Source: Hymenobacter terricola
GTDB taxonomy: Bacteria > Bacteroidota > Bacteroidia > Cytophagales > Hymenobacteraceae
Direction: 5' to 3'
Assembly: GCF_017921975.2 (NCBI RefSeq)
Contig: NZ_JAGEMO020000001.1
Location: forward strand, 496,001 to 560,000
DNA length: 64,000 nucleotides
Every line of letters begins with the position of its first letter. Position 1 is the first letter of the stretch. Below are positions 52,053-60,371 of this stretch, in pieces. The notes beneath the pieces are model-generated. The model ran no database searches. It had not been told where the DNA came from and saw nothing but the letters and a program-made list of their open reading frames with translations. Made by a program: the position numbers and the translations under genes.

Positions 52053-53300
52053 ATGGACAGAGCTATTGCCGATTCTATTCAAGCCCACCGCCAGCGCCGG
52101 CGCTGGCTCCTGGCGGCTGGCCTGCTGGGGCTGCTGCTGGCGGGGATTCTGGCTTTCCGGACGGCATTGAAACCTGGCTTGCGCCACAGCGATATCCTGA
52201 CGGCCACGGTGGAAACGGGGAATGTGGAAGCGTCGCTGACGGCGGCCGGCACCATTATTCCGGGCCGTGAGGCGGTGATTACCAGCCCCATTCAGAGCAC
52301 CATCCGGCGGGTGCCGGTGGTGGTGGGGGCGCGGGTGAAAGCCGGCGAAACCATTCTGGAGCTGGACAAGGACCTGACCAACTCGGCCCTGGCCAAGCTG
52401 GACGACGAGCAGCTGCGCAACCGGAACAAGAACTCGCAGCTGCAGCTGAACCTGGAGCGCAGCCTGAACGACCTGCGCGCCCAGGCCCAGGTGCAGGCCG
52501 TGAAAGTGCGCAGCCTGCAATCGGCCCTACGCGACGAACAGCAGCTGCTGAAAATAGGCGGCGGTACGGCTGAAAACGTGCGCCAGGCCGAGCTGAACCT
52601 GACCGTGGCCCGGCTGGAAGCCAGCCGCCTGGCCCGCCAGATTCAGACCCAGCAGCGCTCCAACGCGGCCGATGTGCGCGAGCTGGGCTACACGGTTTCG
52701 ATGCAGCAGCGCAGCATTTCGGAGCTGGCCAACAAGTTGCGGCAGGCCAACATCAGCAGCCAGCAGCCGGGCGTGCTGACCTGGGTGAACGACAACCTGG
52801 GCACCACCGTGCAGGCCGGCGACGCCTTGGCGCGGGTGGCCGATTTGAACAGCTTCCGGGTGCGGGCCACGATTTCGGACAGCTACGCTGACCAGCTGCA
52901 TCAGGGGGATTCGGTGGTGGTGCGTATTAATGACATCGACTTGCGCGGCACGGTGGCCAGCATCAGCCCGGCGGTGGAAAAGGGCGTGGTGACGTTCTAT
53001 GCCCAGCTCAACAACCCGCACCACCCGGCGTTGCGGCCCAACCTGCGGGCCGATGTATTTGTGATAACCCGCGCTCACCACGGCGTGCTGCGCGTAAAAA
53101 ACGGGCCGTACTACTCGGGCGGTAAGGAGCAGCCGGTGTTTGTGGTGCAGAATGGCCGGGCAGTGCGCCGCGCGGTGCGCTTCGGCGACAGCAACTTCGA
53201 CTACGTGCAGATTGTGAGCGGCCTGCGGGCCGGGGAGGAAATTGTGGTGTCGGACATGAAGGACCATGTGGACACGCCGGAGCTTACTCTTCACGACTAA
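52053..53300 (+). CDS. HlyD/MacA-type periplasmic adaptor of an efflux pump
   Basis: 415 aa with a basic N-terminus and one membrane anchor (LLAAGLLGLLLAGILAF). Beyond it: the first lipoyl half (ETGNVEASLTAAGTIIPGREAVITSPIQ), a long coiled coil (KNSQLQLNLERSLNDLRAQAQ ... ISELANKLRQAN), the second lipoyl half (VLTWVNDNLGTTVQAGDALARVADL) and beta-barrel and membrane-proximal domains (VVSDMKDHVDTPEL end). It links the inner membrane ABC transporter to the TolC-like channel. First gene of the unit, preceded by a sigma54-type promoter. Confidence 0.92.
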   Translation: MDRAIADSIQAHRQRRRWLLAAGLLGLLLAGILAFRTALKPGLRHSDILTATVETGNVEASLTAAGTIIPGREAVITSPIQSTIRRVPVVVGARVKAGETILELDKDLTNSALAKLDDEQLRNRNKNSQLQLNLERSLNDLRAQAQVQAVKVRSLQSALRDEQQLLKIGGGTAENVRQAELNLTVARLEASRLARQIQTQQRSNAADVRELGYTVSMQQRSISELANKLRQANISSQQPGVLTWVNDNLGTTVQAGDALARVADLNSFRVRATISDSYADQLHQGDSVVVRINDIDLRGTVASISPAVEKGVVTFYAQLNNPHHPALRPNLRADVFVITRAHHGVLRVKNGPYYSGGKEQPVFVVQNGRAVRRAVRFGDSNFDYVQIVSGLRAGEEIVVSDMKDHVDTPELTLHD

Positions 53301-53312
53301 CGCGGCCCGACT

Positions 53313-54764
53313 ATGAAACTCCGTACCCTTTCGTTGCTCCCGCTGCTGGGGTTGCTGTGGCAGCCCGTGGCCGCGCAGGCTCCCGCTCTCACGCTGGCTG
53401 AGGTTATTGCCCAGGCCCTCAGCCACTCGGCCATTGGCCAGCAAGCCGTCACCACCCGCGAAACCAGCTACTGGGCCTGGCGCGGCTACCAGGCCAACTA
53501 CCGGCCGCAGCTGGGCCTGCAAGGCACGCTGCCCAATTTCAACCGCGTGATTACGCCCGTGGTGCAGCCCGATGGCACCACCAGCTTCGAGTCGGTCCGC
53601 ATCAATAACTCTGATTTGGGGCTGACGCTAAGCCAGAACCTGGGCCTGACCGGCGGGCAGGTGTACGTGAGCTCGGTGGTGCAGCGGTTCGATGATTTTA
53701 ACGGCAACCTGAAGCGCTACAACAACCAGCCGTTCACGATAGGATTTACGCAGCCACTGGGCCAGTTCAACGGCCTGCTGTGGGCGCGGCGCATCGAGCC
53801 GCTGCGCTACCAGGAAAGCCAGCGCCAGTTTGTGGAAGACCGGGAAACCATCGCCCAGCGCGTCACGGAGCTGTATTTTGATGTGCTGCTGCAACAGGTG
53901 AACGCCGACGTGGCCCGCCAGAATGCCCAGGCCACCGCCGAGCTGCTGCGCATCGGCCAGGAGCGGTACCGGCTGGGCCGGCTCTCGCAAAGCGACTTAT
54001 TACAGTTGGAATTGAACCTGCTGGACGCCCGGCAGGCCCAGACCCAGGCCCGGCTTGATGCCCAGAACGCGGCCGTGAACCTGCAGGCCTACACCGGCCT
54101 GCCCGGCACCGAAGCGCCCGCCCTGGCCGTGCCCGTGCCCGCCCCGCAACCCCCCGTGCTGCCCGCCGTGGCGCTGGAGCAGGCCCGCCAGAACCGCAGC
54201 GCCACGCTGGCCTTTCGCCGCCGGCTGCTGCTGGCCGAGCGCGACGTGGCGCAAGCCCACGGCACCACCGGCCTCCAGGCGGCGCTCACGGCCAACCTGG
54301 GCTACGTAAACCAGGCGGAAAGCCTGGGCAATACCTACCTGAACCTCCAGAATCAGCAGCAGGTGCGCCTGGCCTTTAGCCTGCCGCTGGTGGACTGGGG
54401 CCGCCGCCAGGCCATCATCAAAACTGCTGAGCTGAACCGCGACCAAACCCAGCACGCCGTGGCCCAGGAAGAGCGCAGCTTCGAGCAGATGGTGGTGGCC
54501 CAGGCCAGCCAGGTGGCGGCGCTGAGCGAGCAGCTGGCCCTCGCCGGCCGGGCCGACTCGCTGGCCCAGCGGCGCTACGACATTGCCCGCGCCACCTACC
54601 TGCTGGGCCGCATCAGCCTCACCGATTTGACGCTGGCCTCGGTGGCCAAGGACGGGGCCAAGCGCGGCTACATCTTTGCCCTGCGCGCCTGCTGGGTGGC
54701 TTATTACCGCCTGCGGGCGTTGACTTTATATGACTTTGAACGACAAACTCCCCTCCTTAGATGA
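53313..54764 (+). CDS. TolC-family outer membrane efflux channel
   Basis: 483 aa with signal peptide ending VAAQ. Two related halves of helices and short strands typical of TolC: TLAEVIAQALSHSAIGQQAV and YFDVLLQQVNADVARQNAQATAELL in the first, AFSLPLVDWGRRQAIIKTAEL and RYDIARATYLLGRISLTDLTLA in the second. It starts 12 bp after the adaptor gene. The last residues (RQTPLLR) and stop codon are contributed by the left arm of a repeat element at 54745, so the native C-terminus may have been replaced. Confidence 0.93.
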   Translation: MKLRTLSLLPLLGLLWQPVAAQAPALTLAEVIAQALSHSAIGQQAVTTRETSYWAWRGYQANYRPQLGLQGTLPNFNRVITPVVQPDGTTSFESVRINNSDLGLTLSQNLGLTGGQVYVSSVVQRFDDFNGNLKRYNNQPFTIGFTQPLGQFNGLLWARRIEPLRYQESQRQFVEDRETIAQRVTELYFDVLLQQVNADVARQNAQATAELLRIGQERYRLGRLSQSDLLQLELNLLDARQAQTQARLDAQNAAVNLQAYTGLPGTEAPALAVPVPAPQPPVLPAVALEQARQNRSATLAFRRRLLLAERDVAQAHGTTGLQAALTANLGYVNQAESLGNTYLNLQNQQQVRLAFSLPLVDWGRRQAIIKTAELNRDQTQHAVAQEERSFEQMVVAQASQVAALSEQLALAGRADSLAQRRYDIARATYLLGRISLTDLTLASVAKDGAKRGYIFALRACWVAYYRLRALTLYDFERQTPLLR

Positions 54765-54931
54765 GGAGGGGATGCGAGCGCCGAAGAGGCGCGAACGGGG
54801 GGGGGTGAACTCGTTGAACGACACCCGAACGATATCCTCCTCATAGTTCTGCCGCTAGTCGTTCAACGACTTCAACCACTCCAGCTGCCGCTTCGCGGCA
54901 GCGTCCCCTCCTCAGCTGAGGAGGGGAGTTT
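54745..54931. repeat. Inverted repeat with CTCCCCTCCT arms between TolC and ABC ATPase genes
   Basis: Left arm 54745-54771 (AAACTCCCCTCCTTAGATGA...) and right arm 54905-54931 pair with two mismatches. Inside, CGTTGAACGAC (54812-54822) pairs with GTCGTTCAACG (54858-54868), giving a nested fold. It also has a run of nine or ten G. It overlaps the end of the TolC gene. Confidence 0.88.
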
Positions 54932-54962
54932 TAATCGCCAATCCATCATTCCCGCTTTTCTT

Positions 54963-55694
54963 ATGGAAAACCTACTTGCCAACTCCTCCGAACCCCGTAC
55001 GCAGCCGGTGGCACTGCACGGTGCCGTGCTGCGGCTCACCGATATTGAAAAGGTGTACCAGACCAAAACCATCGAGACGGTGGCGCTGAACCGGGTGAAC
55101 CTGACCATCAATCGCGGCGAGTTCGTGTCCATTATGGGGCCGAGCGGGTGCGGGAAGTCGACTTTGCTCAGCCTGATGGGCTTGCTCGACGAGCCCACCA
55201 GCGGCGTGATTGAGGTGGATGGCCGCGCCGTGACCTCGTTCTCCGACCGGGAGCTGGCGGGGCTGCGCAACCTGAAAATTGGCTTCGTGTTCCAGAGCTA
55301 CCACCTCATCAACGACCTGTCGGTGGTGGACAACGTGGAGGTGCCGCTGCTGTACCGGCCCGGCATGGGCAGCAAGGAGCGCCGCAAGCGCGCCGTCGAC
55401 GCCCTGGACAAAGTGGGCCTGAGCGCCCGCACCGGCCACTTCCCCAGCCAGCTCTCGGGGGGGCAGCGGCAGCGGGTGGCCATTGCGCGGGCGCTGGCCG
55501 GCGGGCCCGAAATCATTCTGGCCGATGAGCCGACCGGCAACCTCGACTCAGTGATGGGGGAGGAGATTATGGGCCTGCTGCTGGACCTGAACCGGCAGGA
55601 GGGCGTGACCGTGGTGATGGTGACCCACGACGAACACCAGGCGCTGAAAACGGAGCGGGTTATCCGGTTCTTCGACGGCAGCCAGGTCGGCTGA
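54963..55694 (+). CDS. ABC transporter ATP-binding protein (MacB/LolD type)
   Basis: 243 aa with Walker A GPSGCGKST, Q-loop FVFQSYHLINDLS, signature LSGGQRQRVAIARAL, Walker B IILADEPTGNLD and the switch His in VMVTHDEHQ. It is a stand-alone ATPase of the MacB/LolD/FtsE type that powers the two permeases that follow. The N-terminal ~20 residues before the domain are unusual in length but start at the only ATG near it. Confidence 0.95.
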   Translation: MENLLANSSEPRTQPVALHGAVLRLTDIEKVYQTKTIETVALNRVNLTINRGEFVSIMGPSGCGKSTLLSLMGLLDEPTSGVIEVDGRAVTSFSDRELAGLRNLKIGFVFQSYHLINDLSVVDNVEVPLLYRPGMGSKERRKRAVDALDKVGLSARTGHFPSQLSGGQRQRVAIARALAGGPEIILADEPTGNLDSVMGEEIMGLLLDLNRQEGVTVVMVTHDEHQALKTERVIRFFDGSQVG

Positions 55695-55711
55695 GGGGTA
55701 TGAAAATCGGT

Positions 55712-55828
55712 AGAACGTCATGCTGAGCGCAGCCGAAGCATCTCGCTCGGCTCACTAATCAATGACGCTTTTACGATTGGATTACTGCTGCACGCGAGAT
55801 GCTTCGGCTGCGCTCAGCATGACGTTCT
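55712..55828. repeat. TGCTGAGC-family inverted repeat (34-bp perfect arms)
   Basis: Left arm 55712-55745 (AGAACGTCATGCTGAGCGCA...) and right arm 55795-55828 are perfect complements around a 49-bp centre. It lies between the ATPase and first permease genes. Same family as 14871-14951 and 57132-57232. Confidence 0.92.
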
Positions 55829-55851
55829 CATCAATCAAATTACGCAAAGCC

Positions 55852-57114
55852 ATGCTACTTAGCTATCTCAAAATTGCCTGGAAGGTGCTGATGCGCCGCA
55901 AGTTCTTCACCTTCATCAACCTGTTTGGCGTCAGCTTCACGCTGATGATTTTGCTGGTGGTGATGGCCATGTTCGACCAGCTGACGGGCAACCACGCGCC
56001 CGAAAAGCGCAACGACCGCATGCTGTTCATCAGCCGCATCACGGAGAAGATGCGCGGCGAAGACGGCTGGATGATGAACCCGGTGAGCAGCTACTTCACG
56101 GACACGTATGTGCGGCCCATGCACACGCCCGCGCTGGTGGGCCTCACGTCCATCGTGAGCAATGCCACGGCCTTCACCAGCAACAAGCTGCTGCCGCTGG
56201 ATGTGCGCTACACCGATGGCAACTTCTGGCAAATTATGGAGTTTGACTTTCGGAGCGGGCGCGGCCTCACGGGGGCCGAGGTGAAGCAGGCCGCGCCCGT
56301 GTGCGTGCTCAATGAGGCCACGGCCCTGACCTATTTTGGCACCACGACCGATGTGGTGGGCCGCGAAATCGAAATCGACCTGAAGCGCTACCGGGTGGCG
56401 GGCGTGGTGGCCAATGTGGCTGCCGCGCACCTGTTCTCCTACGCCGATGTGTGGCTGCCCTGCACGCTGAGCAAGGACTACGGCGGGGCCGGCCGCCTCG
56501 AAGGGAGCTTCATTCCCATTCTGCTGGCGCCCTCGGCGGGCCAGGTGCAGGCCGTGCGCGACGAGTACCAGCAGGTAATGGCCCGCGTGCCCATTTCCGA
56601 CCCCAAGCACATCACCAACCTTTACTCCAACGCCGACCCGATAATGGCCAGCATCTCGCGCGAGCTGATGCCCATGAAGCACGGCCTGGATGGCGACGGG
56701 CTGGCCCAGTTCTATCTCATCTGCACCGCCCTGGCGCTGCTCTTTATGCTGCTGCCGGCCCTGAACCTGGTGAACCTGAACGTGACGCGCATCCTGGAGC
56801 GCTCGGCCGAGATTGGGGTGCGCAAGGCCTTTGGGGCCACGGGCACGCATCTGGTAAGCCAGTTTTTGGTCGAGAACGTGGTACTGGCCGTGGTGGGCGG
56901 GCTGCTGGGCCTGGGCCTGGCGGCCGGGGCGCTGGCCCTGGTGAACGAGAGCCATGTGCTGGCCTACGCCAATTTTGCGCTCAGCGGCAGCGTATTTGGC
57001 TGGGCGCTGGTGCTGGCCCTGGCCTTTGGGCTGATGAGCGGCGTGTACCCGGCCTGGAAAATGTCGCGCCTCAACCCCGTGGCCGCCCTGCGCGGCAGCG
57101 GCGAGCAGAAATAG
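55852..57114 (+). CDS. MacB/FtsX-type ABC permease 1
   Basis: 420 aa. N-terminal membrane helix (FFTFINLFGVSFTLMILLVVMAMF), a large periplasmic MacB-PCD-like domain (about residues 45-280), then three C-terminal helices (LICTALALLFMLLPALNLVNL, FLVENVVLAVVGGLLGLGLAAGAL, FGWALVLALAFGLMSGVYPAW). RSAEIGVRKAFGAT is the conserved FtsX coupling loop. ATG 55852 is the true start; the frame from 55762 runs through the repeat arm. Probably forms a heterodimer with the next permease. Confidence 0.93.
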   Translation: MLLSYLKIAWKVLMRRKFFTFINLFGVSFTLMILLVVMAMFDQLTGNHAPEKRNDRMLFISRITEKMRGEDGWMMNPVSSYFTDTYVRPMHTPALVGLTSIVSNATAFTSNKLLPLDVRYTDGNFWQIMEFDFRSGRGLTGAEVKQAAPVCVLNEATALTYFGTTTDVVGREIEIDLKRYRVAGVVANVAAAHLFSYADVWLPCTLSKDYGGAGRLEGSFIPILLAPSAGQVQAVRDEYQQVMARVPISDPKHITNLYSNADPIMASISRELMPMKHGLDGDGLAQFYLICTALALLFMLLPALNLVNLNVTRILERSAEIGVRKAFGATGTHLVSQFLVENVVLAVVGGLLGLGLAAGALALVNESHVLAYANFALSGSVFGWALVLALAFGLMSGVYPAWKMSRLNPVAALRGSGEQK

Positions 57115-57131
57115 CGCAAGCCGGGATAAGA

Positions 57132-57232
57132 GAACGTCATGCTGAGCGCAGTCGAAGCATCTCTACCGGGTGAGTCATTCAATCGAGACAACGAAGCGGC
57201 AGAGATGCTTCGGCAAGCTCAGCATGACGTTC
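57132..57232. repeat. TGCTGAGC-family inverted repeat (imperfect arms)
   Basis: Left arm 57132-57164 (GAACGTCATGCTGAGCGCAG...) and right arm 57201-57232 (AGAGATGCTTCGGCAAGCTC...) pair with a few differences. It lies between the two permease genes and belongs to the same family as the element at 55712. Confidence 0.88.
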
Positions 57233-57259
57233 AGTAGTACCCTTTTTTCTTCAATCATT

Positions 57260-58456
57260 ATGCTCCGCCACCTCTTCAAACTCATCTGGAACCGCAAGCG
57301 GGCCAACCTGCTGCTGATTTCCGAAATCTTCTTCTCCTTCGTCGTGCTCTTTGGGGTGGGCACGCTGCTCATCAACTTCGGGCGGAACTACCGGCTGCCG
57401 TTCGGGTTCGACTCCGGACCGGTGTGGCGGCTGGCCATCCGGGCGGGGCAGGGCCAGAAAATGCCCCGCGCCGAGCTCGATGACGTGCTGCGCCAGGTGC
57501 AGGCCCTGCCGGGTGTGCAGGCGGTGGCCCTTACCAGCGACAACACGCCGTTTTCCTTCAACAACAACAATACCCGCTACTACAACCACGGCCTGCAATC
57601 GCCCATCACCAACAACTACGACGCCGACGATGCCTATGCCCGCGTGATGGGCCTGCGCCTGCGCGAGGGCCGTTGGTTTCAGCCGATAGATGATGCTTCG
57701 AAAGCCCGCCCCATCGTCATCAGCCAGGATTTTCGGGAAATTATGTTCGGAAAAGGACCGGCCGTGGGCCGGGCCATCACCGGGGGAAACCCGGCCGTGG
57801 ACCCCAAAACCGACCAGTACCGCGTGGTAGGCGTGGTCGATGCCGTGCGGATGGACCACGATTTCGCCGCCCCTGAGCCCGCCCTGTGGAAGCGCCTGGA
57901 ACCCTTCGATACCACCCATTGGGAAACGGCCAATGTGATGGTGCGCGTGGCCGCCGGCCAGGGGGGCGCACTCCAGGAAAAAATAGCTCGCACCGTGGCC
58001 GGTGTCACCCGCCAGTGGTCCACCGAAGTGCGCACCCTGGAGGACGAGCGCCTCAGCAAGCGCCGCTACACCCTGGTGCCGGTGATAGCGCTGTCGCTGG
58101 TGAGCCTGTTTCTGATTGTGAACGTGGCGCTGGGCCTGTTTGGGGTGCTGTGGTACAACATCAGCCAGCGCCGGGCCGAGATTGGGCTGCGCCGGGCCAT
58201 GGGGGCTTCGGCTGGTGCCATCAGCGCGCAGTTTCTGGGCGAAATGATGGTGGTGACCACCCTGGGCGTGCTGCTGGGGGTGCTGCTGGCGGCACAGTTT
58301 CCGCTGCTCGGAGCCTTCGGGATGCCGACGGGCTTGTATGCGGCGGCTATTGGCGCGGCCACGGTGGCGGTGTACGTCATCACGGCGCTCTGTGCCTGGC
58401 AGCCCAGTCGGCTGGCCGCCCGCATTCATCCGGCCGTGGCCCTGCGGGAAGATTAG
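57260..58456 (+). CDS. MacB/FtsX-type ABC permease 2
   Basis: 398 aa, same fold as permease 1: N-terminal helix (ANLLLISEIFFSFVVLFGVGTLLI), periplasmic domain, and three C-terminal helices (VIALSLVSLFLIVNVALGLFGVLW, MVVTTLGVLLGVLLAAQF, AIGAATVAVYVITALCAW). The coupling loop is RRAEIGLRRAMGASAG. ATG 57260 starts MLRHLFKLIWNRKRAN; the frame from 57170 is repeat-derived. The low similarity to permease 1 outside the core suggests a heterodimer rather than a recent duplication. Confidence 0.93.
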   Translation: MLRHLFKLIWNRKRANLLLISEIFFSFVVLFGVGTLLINFGRNYRLPFGFDSGPVWRLAIRAGQGQKMPRAELDDVLRQVQALPGVQAVALTSDNTPFSFNNNNTRYYNHGLQSPITNNYDADDAYARVMGLRLREGRWFQPIDDASKARPIVISQDFREIMFGKGPAVGRAITGGNPAVDPKTDQYRVVGVVDAVRMDHDFAAPEPALWKRLEPFDTTHWETANVMVRVAAGQGGALQEKIARTVAGVTRQWSTEVRTLEDERLSKRRYTLVPVIALSLVSLFLIVNVALGLFGVLWYNISQRRAEIGLRRAMGASAGAISAQFLGEMMVVTTLGVLLGVLLAAQFPLLGAFGMPTGLYAAAIGAATVAVYVITALCAWQPSRLAARIHPAVALRED

Positions 58457-58469
58457 GGCGCTCTGCTTT

Positions 58470-58721
58470 ACAAGTAGAAAGGCCGGCTGATGGATTAGAA
58501 AGGCCATTTCATGAACCAGAAGGGCCGGCTCATAAACCAGAAAAGCCGACCAGTTAATCGGAAGGGCCGCCTTGTAAACCGGAAAGGCCGGCCGGTTAAT
58601 CGGAAGGGCCGTCTTGTAAACCGGAAAGGCTGGCCGGTTAATCAGAAGGGCCGGCTAGTGAACCAGAAAGGCCGTCCTCTGAAAAAGGAAGGCATTCCCG
58701 CAAAAAAGGAAGGCATTCCCG
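58470..58721. repeat. Twelve-copy 21-bp tandem repeat
   Basis: Twelve units of exactly 21 bp, such as TAAACCGGAAAGGCCGGCCG (plus G) alternating with TTAATCGGAAGGGCCGTCTT (plus G). Units 5/7 and 6/8 are nearly identical, so pairs (42 bp) were duplicated. The last two units are diverged (AAAAAAGGAAGGCATTCCCG). From the ATG at 58511 one frame is open to 58726 and would encode ten 7-residue repeats of the type NRKGRLV, but units 1 and 2 have TAG in that frame. Not a CRISPR: there are no spacers. Confidence 0.9.
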
Positions 58722-58789
58722 GCTGATTGGCTGCCATCCTGTACCTCCTGATTTATCCCGTTCTTCGCACCTGCTTTTTTTCTGCAATC

Positions 58790-60193
58790 ATGGTACTCAT
58801 TGTCGATGACGACCTGGCCATCCGCACGTCGCTCAAGCTGCTGCTGAAGCAGGCCGGCTACCCCGCGCAGGCTGCGGCCGGGCCCGCCGAAGCGCTGGCT
58901 GTGGTGTGCGACACCCCGCCCCGGCTGGTGCTGATGGACATGAATTTCTCGCTCGACACCAGCGGGTACGACGGCCTGACCCTGTTGCGCCAGGTGAAGG
59001 CATTGGCCCCCGAGGTGCCCGTCATTCTCATCACCGGCTGGGGCAGCATCGCGCTGGCCGTGGAAGGCATGAAGGCCGGCGCGGCCGAGTTTGTGACCAA
59101 GCCCTGGCACAACGAGGCCCTGCTCCAGACCATTCGCACGGTGCTGGCCGTGCGCGAAACTCCGCCCGAAACCGAGCCCGCTGACGCGCCCGCCCGCCAG
59201 CGCCGCCAGCTCGACCAGCAGTTTCAGTTTAAGGACATTATCGGGCAGGATGCGCAATTGCTGCACGTGCTGCGCCAGGTGGGCCAGGTAGCGGCCACCG
59301 ATGCCGCCGTGCTCATCGAAGGCGAAAGCGGCACCGGTAAAGAGCTCATCGCCGAAGCCATCCACCGCAACAGCCAACGGAAAAACCAGGCGTTCGTGAA
59401 GGTGAACCTGGGCGGCATTTCCAGCAGCTTGTTCGAAAGCGAGATGTTCGGCCACCGCCGGGGCGCCTTCACCGACGCCAAAACCGACCGCGTGGGCCGC
59501 TTCGAGCTGGCCAACGGCGGCACCATTTTTCTTGATGAAATCGGGGAGCTGGAGCTGGCGTCACAAGTGAAGCTCCTGCGCGTGCTGCAAGACCGCACCT
59601 ACGAAGTGCTGGGCGACTCAAAGCCCCGCCGGCTCGATATCCGCGTCATCGCCGCCACCAACCGCAACCTGGCCGAGCTGGTAAGCCAGGGCCGCTTCCG
59701 CGAAGACCTGTTCTACCGCATCAACCTGATATCGGTGCGCCTGCCCGCCCTGCGCGAACGCCCCCAGGACATCCCGCTCCTCACCCAGCACTTCGTGGAC
59801 AAGCTGCGCGCCACCTACCAGCGCCCGTCGCTCAAGGTGAGCACCCGCGCCCTGCACTGGCTCCGCGAGCAGCCCTTGCCCGGCAACATCCGCGAGCTGA
59901 AAAACATGGTGGAGCGCGCCGTCCTCGTCAGCGGCAAAGAAGAGCTGGGCCCCGAAGATTTCCAGGCCAATGCCCTGCCGGGTACGGCCCTGCGCCTGCC
60001 CGCCCACATGCCCACCCCCGGCGAGCTGCCCACGCCCGGCACCATGACCCTGGATGAGCTGGAAGCCCAGATGATTCGGCAGAGCCTGGCGCATTACGAA
60101 GGCAACATCAGCCGCGTAGCCAAGGCCTTGGGCCTGAGCCGGGGCGCGCTGTACCGCAGGTTCGAAAAGCACGGCATCCCGTACGACGAGTAG
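58790..60193 (+). CDS. Sigma54-dependent response regulator (NtrC type)
   Basis: 467 aa. Receiver domain with acidic pocket (IVDDD) and phospho-acceptor Asp50 (LVLMDMN); AAA+ domain with Walker A GESGTGKE, Walker B GGTIFLDEIGEL, and the sigma54-contact loop reading GAFTDA instead of GAFTGA; C-terminal Fis-type helix-turn-helix (ISRVAKALGLSRGALYRRF). It activates sigma54 promoters from upstream sites. It follows the efflux genes and precedes its kinase, so the pump operon is its likely target. ATG 58790 is chosen over a TTG at 58727. Confidence 0.95.
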   Translation: MVLIVDDDLAIRTSLKLLLKQAGYPAQAAAGPAEALAVVCDTPPRLVLMDMNFSLDTSGYDGLTLLRQVKALAPEVPVILITGWGSIALAVEGMKAGAAEFVTKPWHNEALLQTIRTVLAVRETPPETEPADAPARQRRQLDQQFQFKDIIGQDAQLLHVLRQVGQVAATDAAVLIEGESGTGKELIAEAIHRNSQRKNQAFVKVNLGGISSSLFESEMFGHRRGAFTDAKTDRVGRFELANGGTIFLDEIGELELASQVKLLRVLQDRTYEVLGDSKPRRLDIRVIAATNRNLAELVSQGRFREDLFYRINLISVRLPALRERPQDIPLLTQHFVDKLRATYQRPSLKVSTRALHWLREQPLPGNIRELKNMVERAVLVSGKEELGPEDFQANALPGTALRLPAHMPTPGELPTPGTMTLDELEAQMIRQSLAHYEGNISRVAKALGLSRGALYRRFEKHGIPYDE

Positions 60194-60199
60194 GTGGCC

Positions 60200-60365
60200 G
60201 ATGGCGCGGGGCTGTGCCCCGTGCCGATTATTCGCGGGCCTCTGGCCTGCCCGCCAGAGCGGTGTACATTGAGCCGCTTGCCGGTCGCCATTCAACGCCA
60301 GTTGTTCAACAATTGCGGGCCAGAGGCCCACAAATAGCCGGCACGGGGCACAGCCCTGCGCCATC
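60200..60365. repeat. Long inverted repeat between regulator and kinase genes
   Basis: Left 60200-60246 (GATGGCGCGGGGCTGTGCCC...) and right 60318-60365 (...GGGGCACAGCCCTGCGCCATC at its end, without the first bases) pair over about 47 bp with few mismatches; the centre is about 70 bp. No reading frame of note. Confidence 0.85.
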
Positions 60366-60371
60366 AATAGC

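Noticed and set aside
14871..57232. Insertion sequences suggested by perfect inverted repeats
   Set aside because: None of the inverted repeats encloses a transposase or any coding frame; they are at most non-autonomous elements.
55762..57259. N-terminal extensions of both ABC permeases (starts 55762 and 57170)
   Set aside because: The added residues are encoded by arms of the TGCTGAGC palindromes and look alike (for example LSMTFSS) for that reason only.
58470..58721. CRISPR-like repeat array
   Set aside because: The 21-bp units are contiguous with no unique spacers, the units vary, and no cas genes are present.
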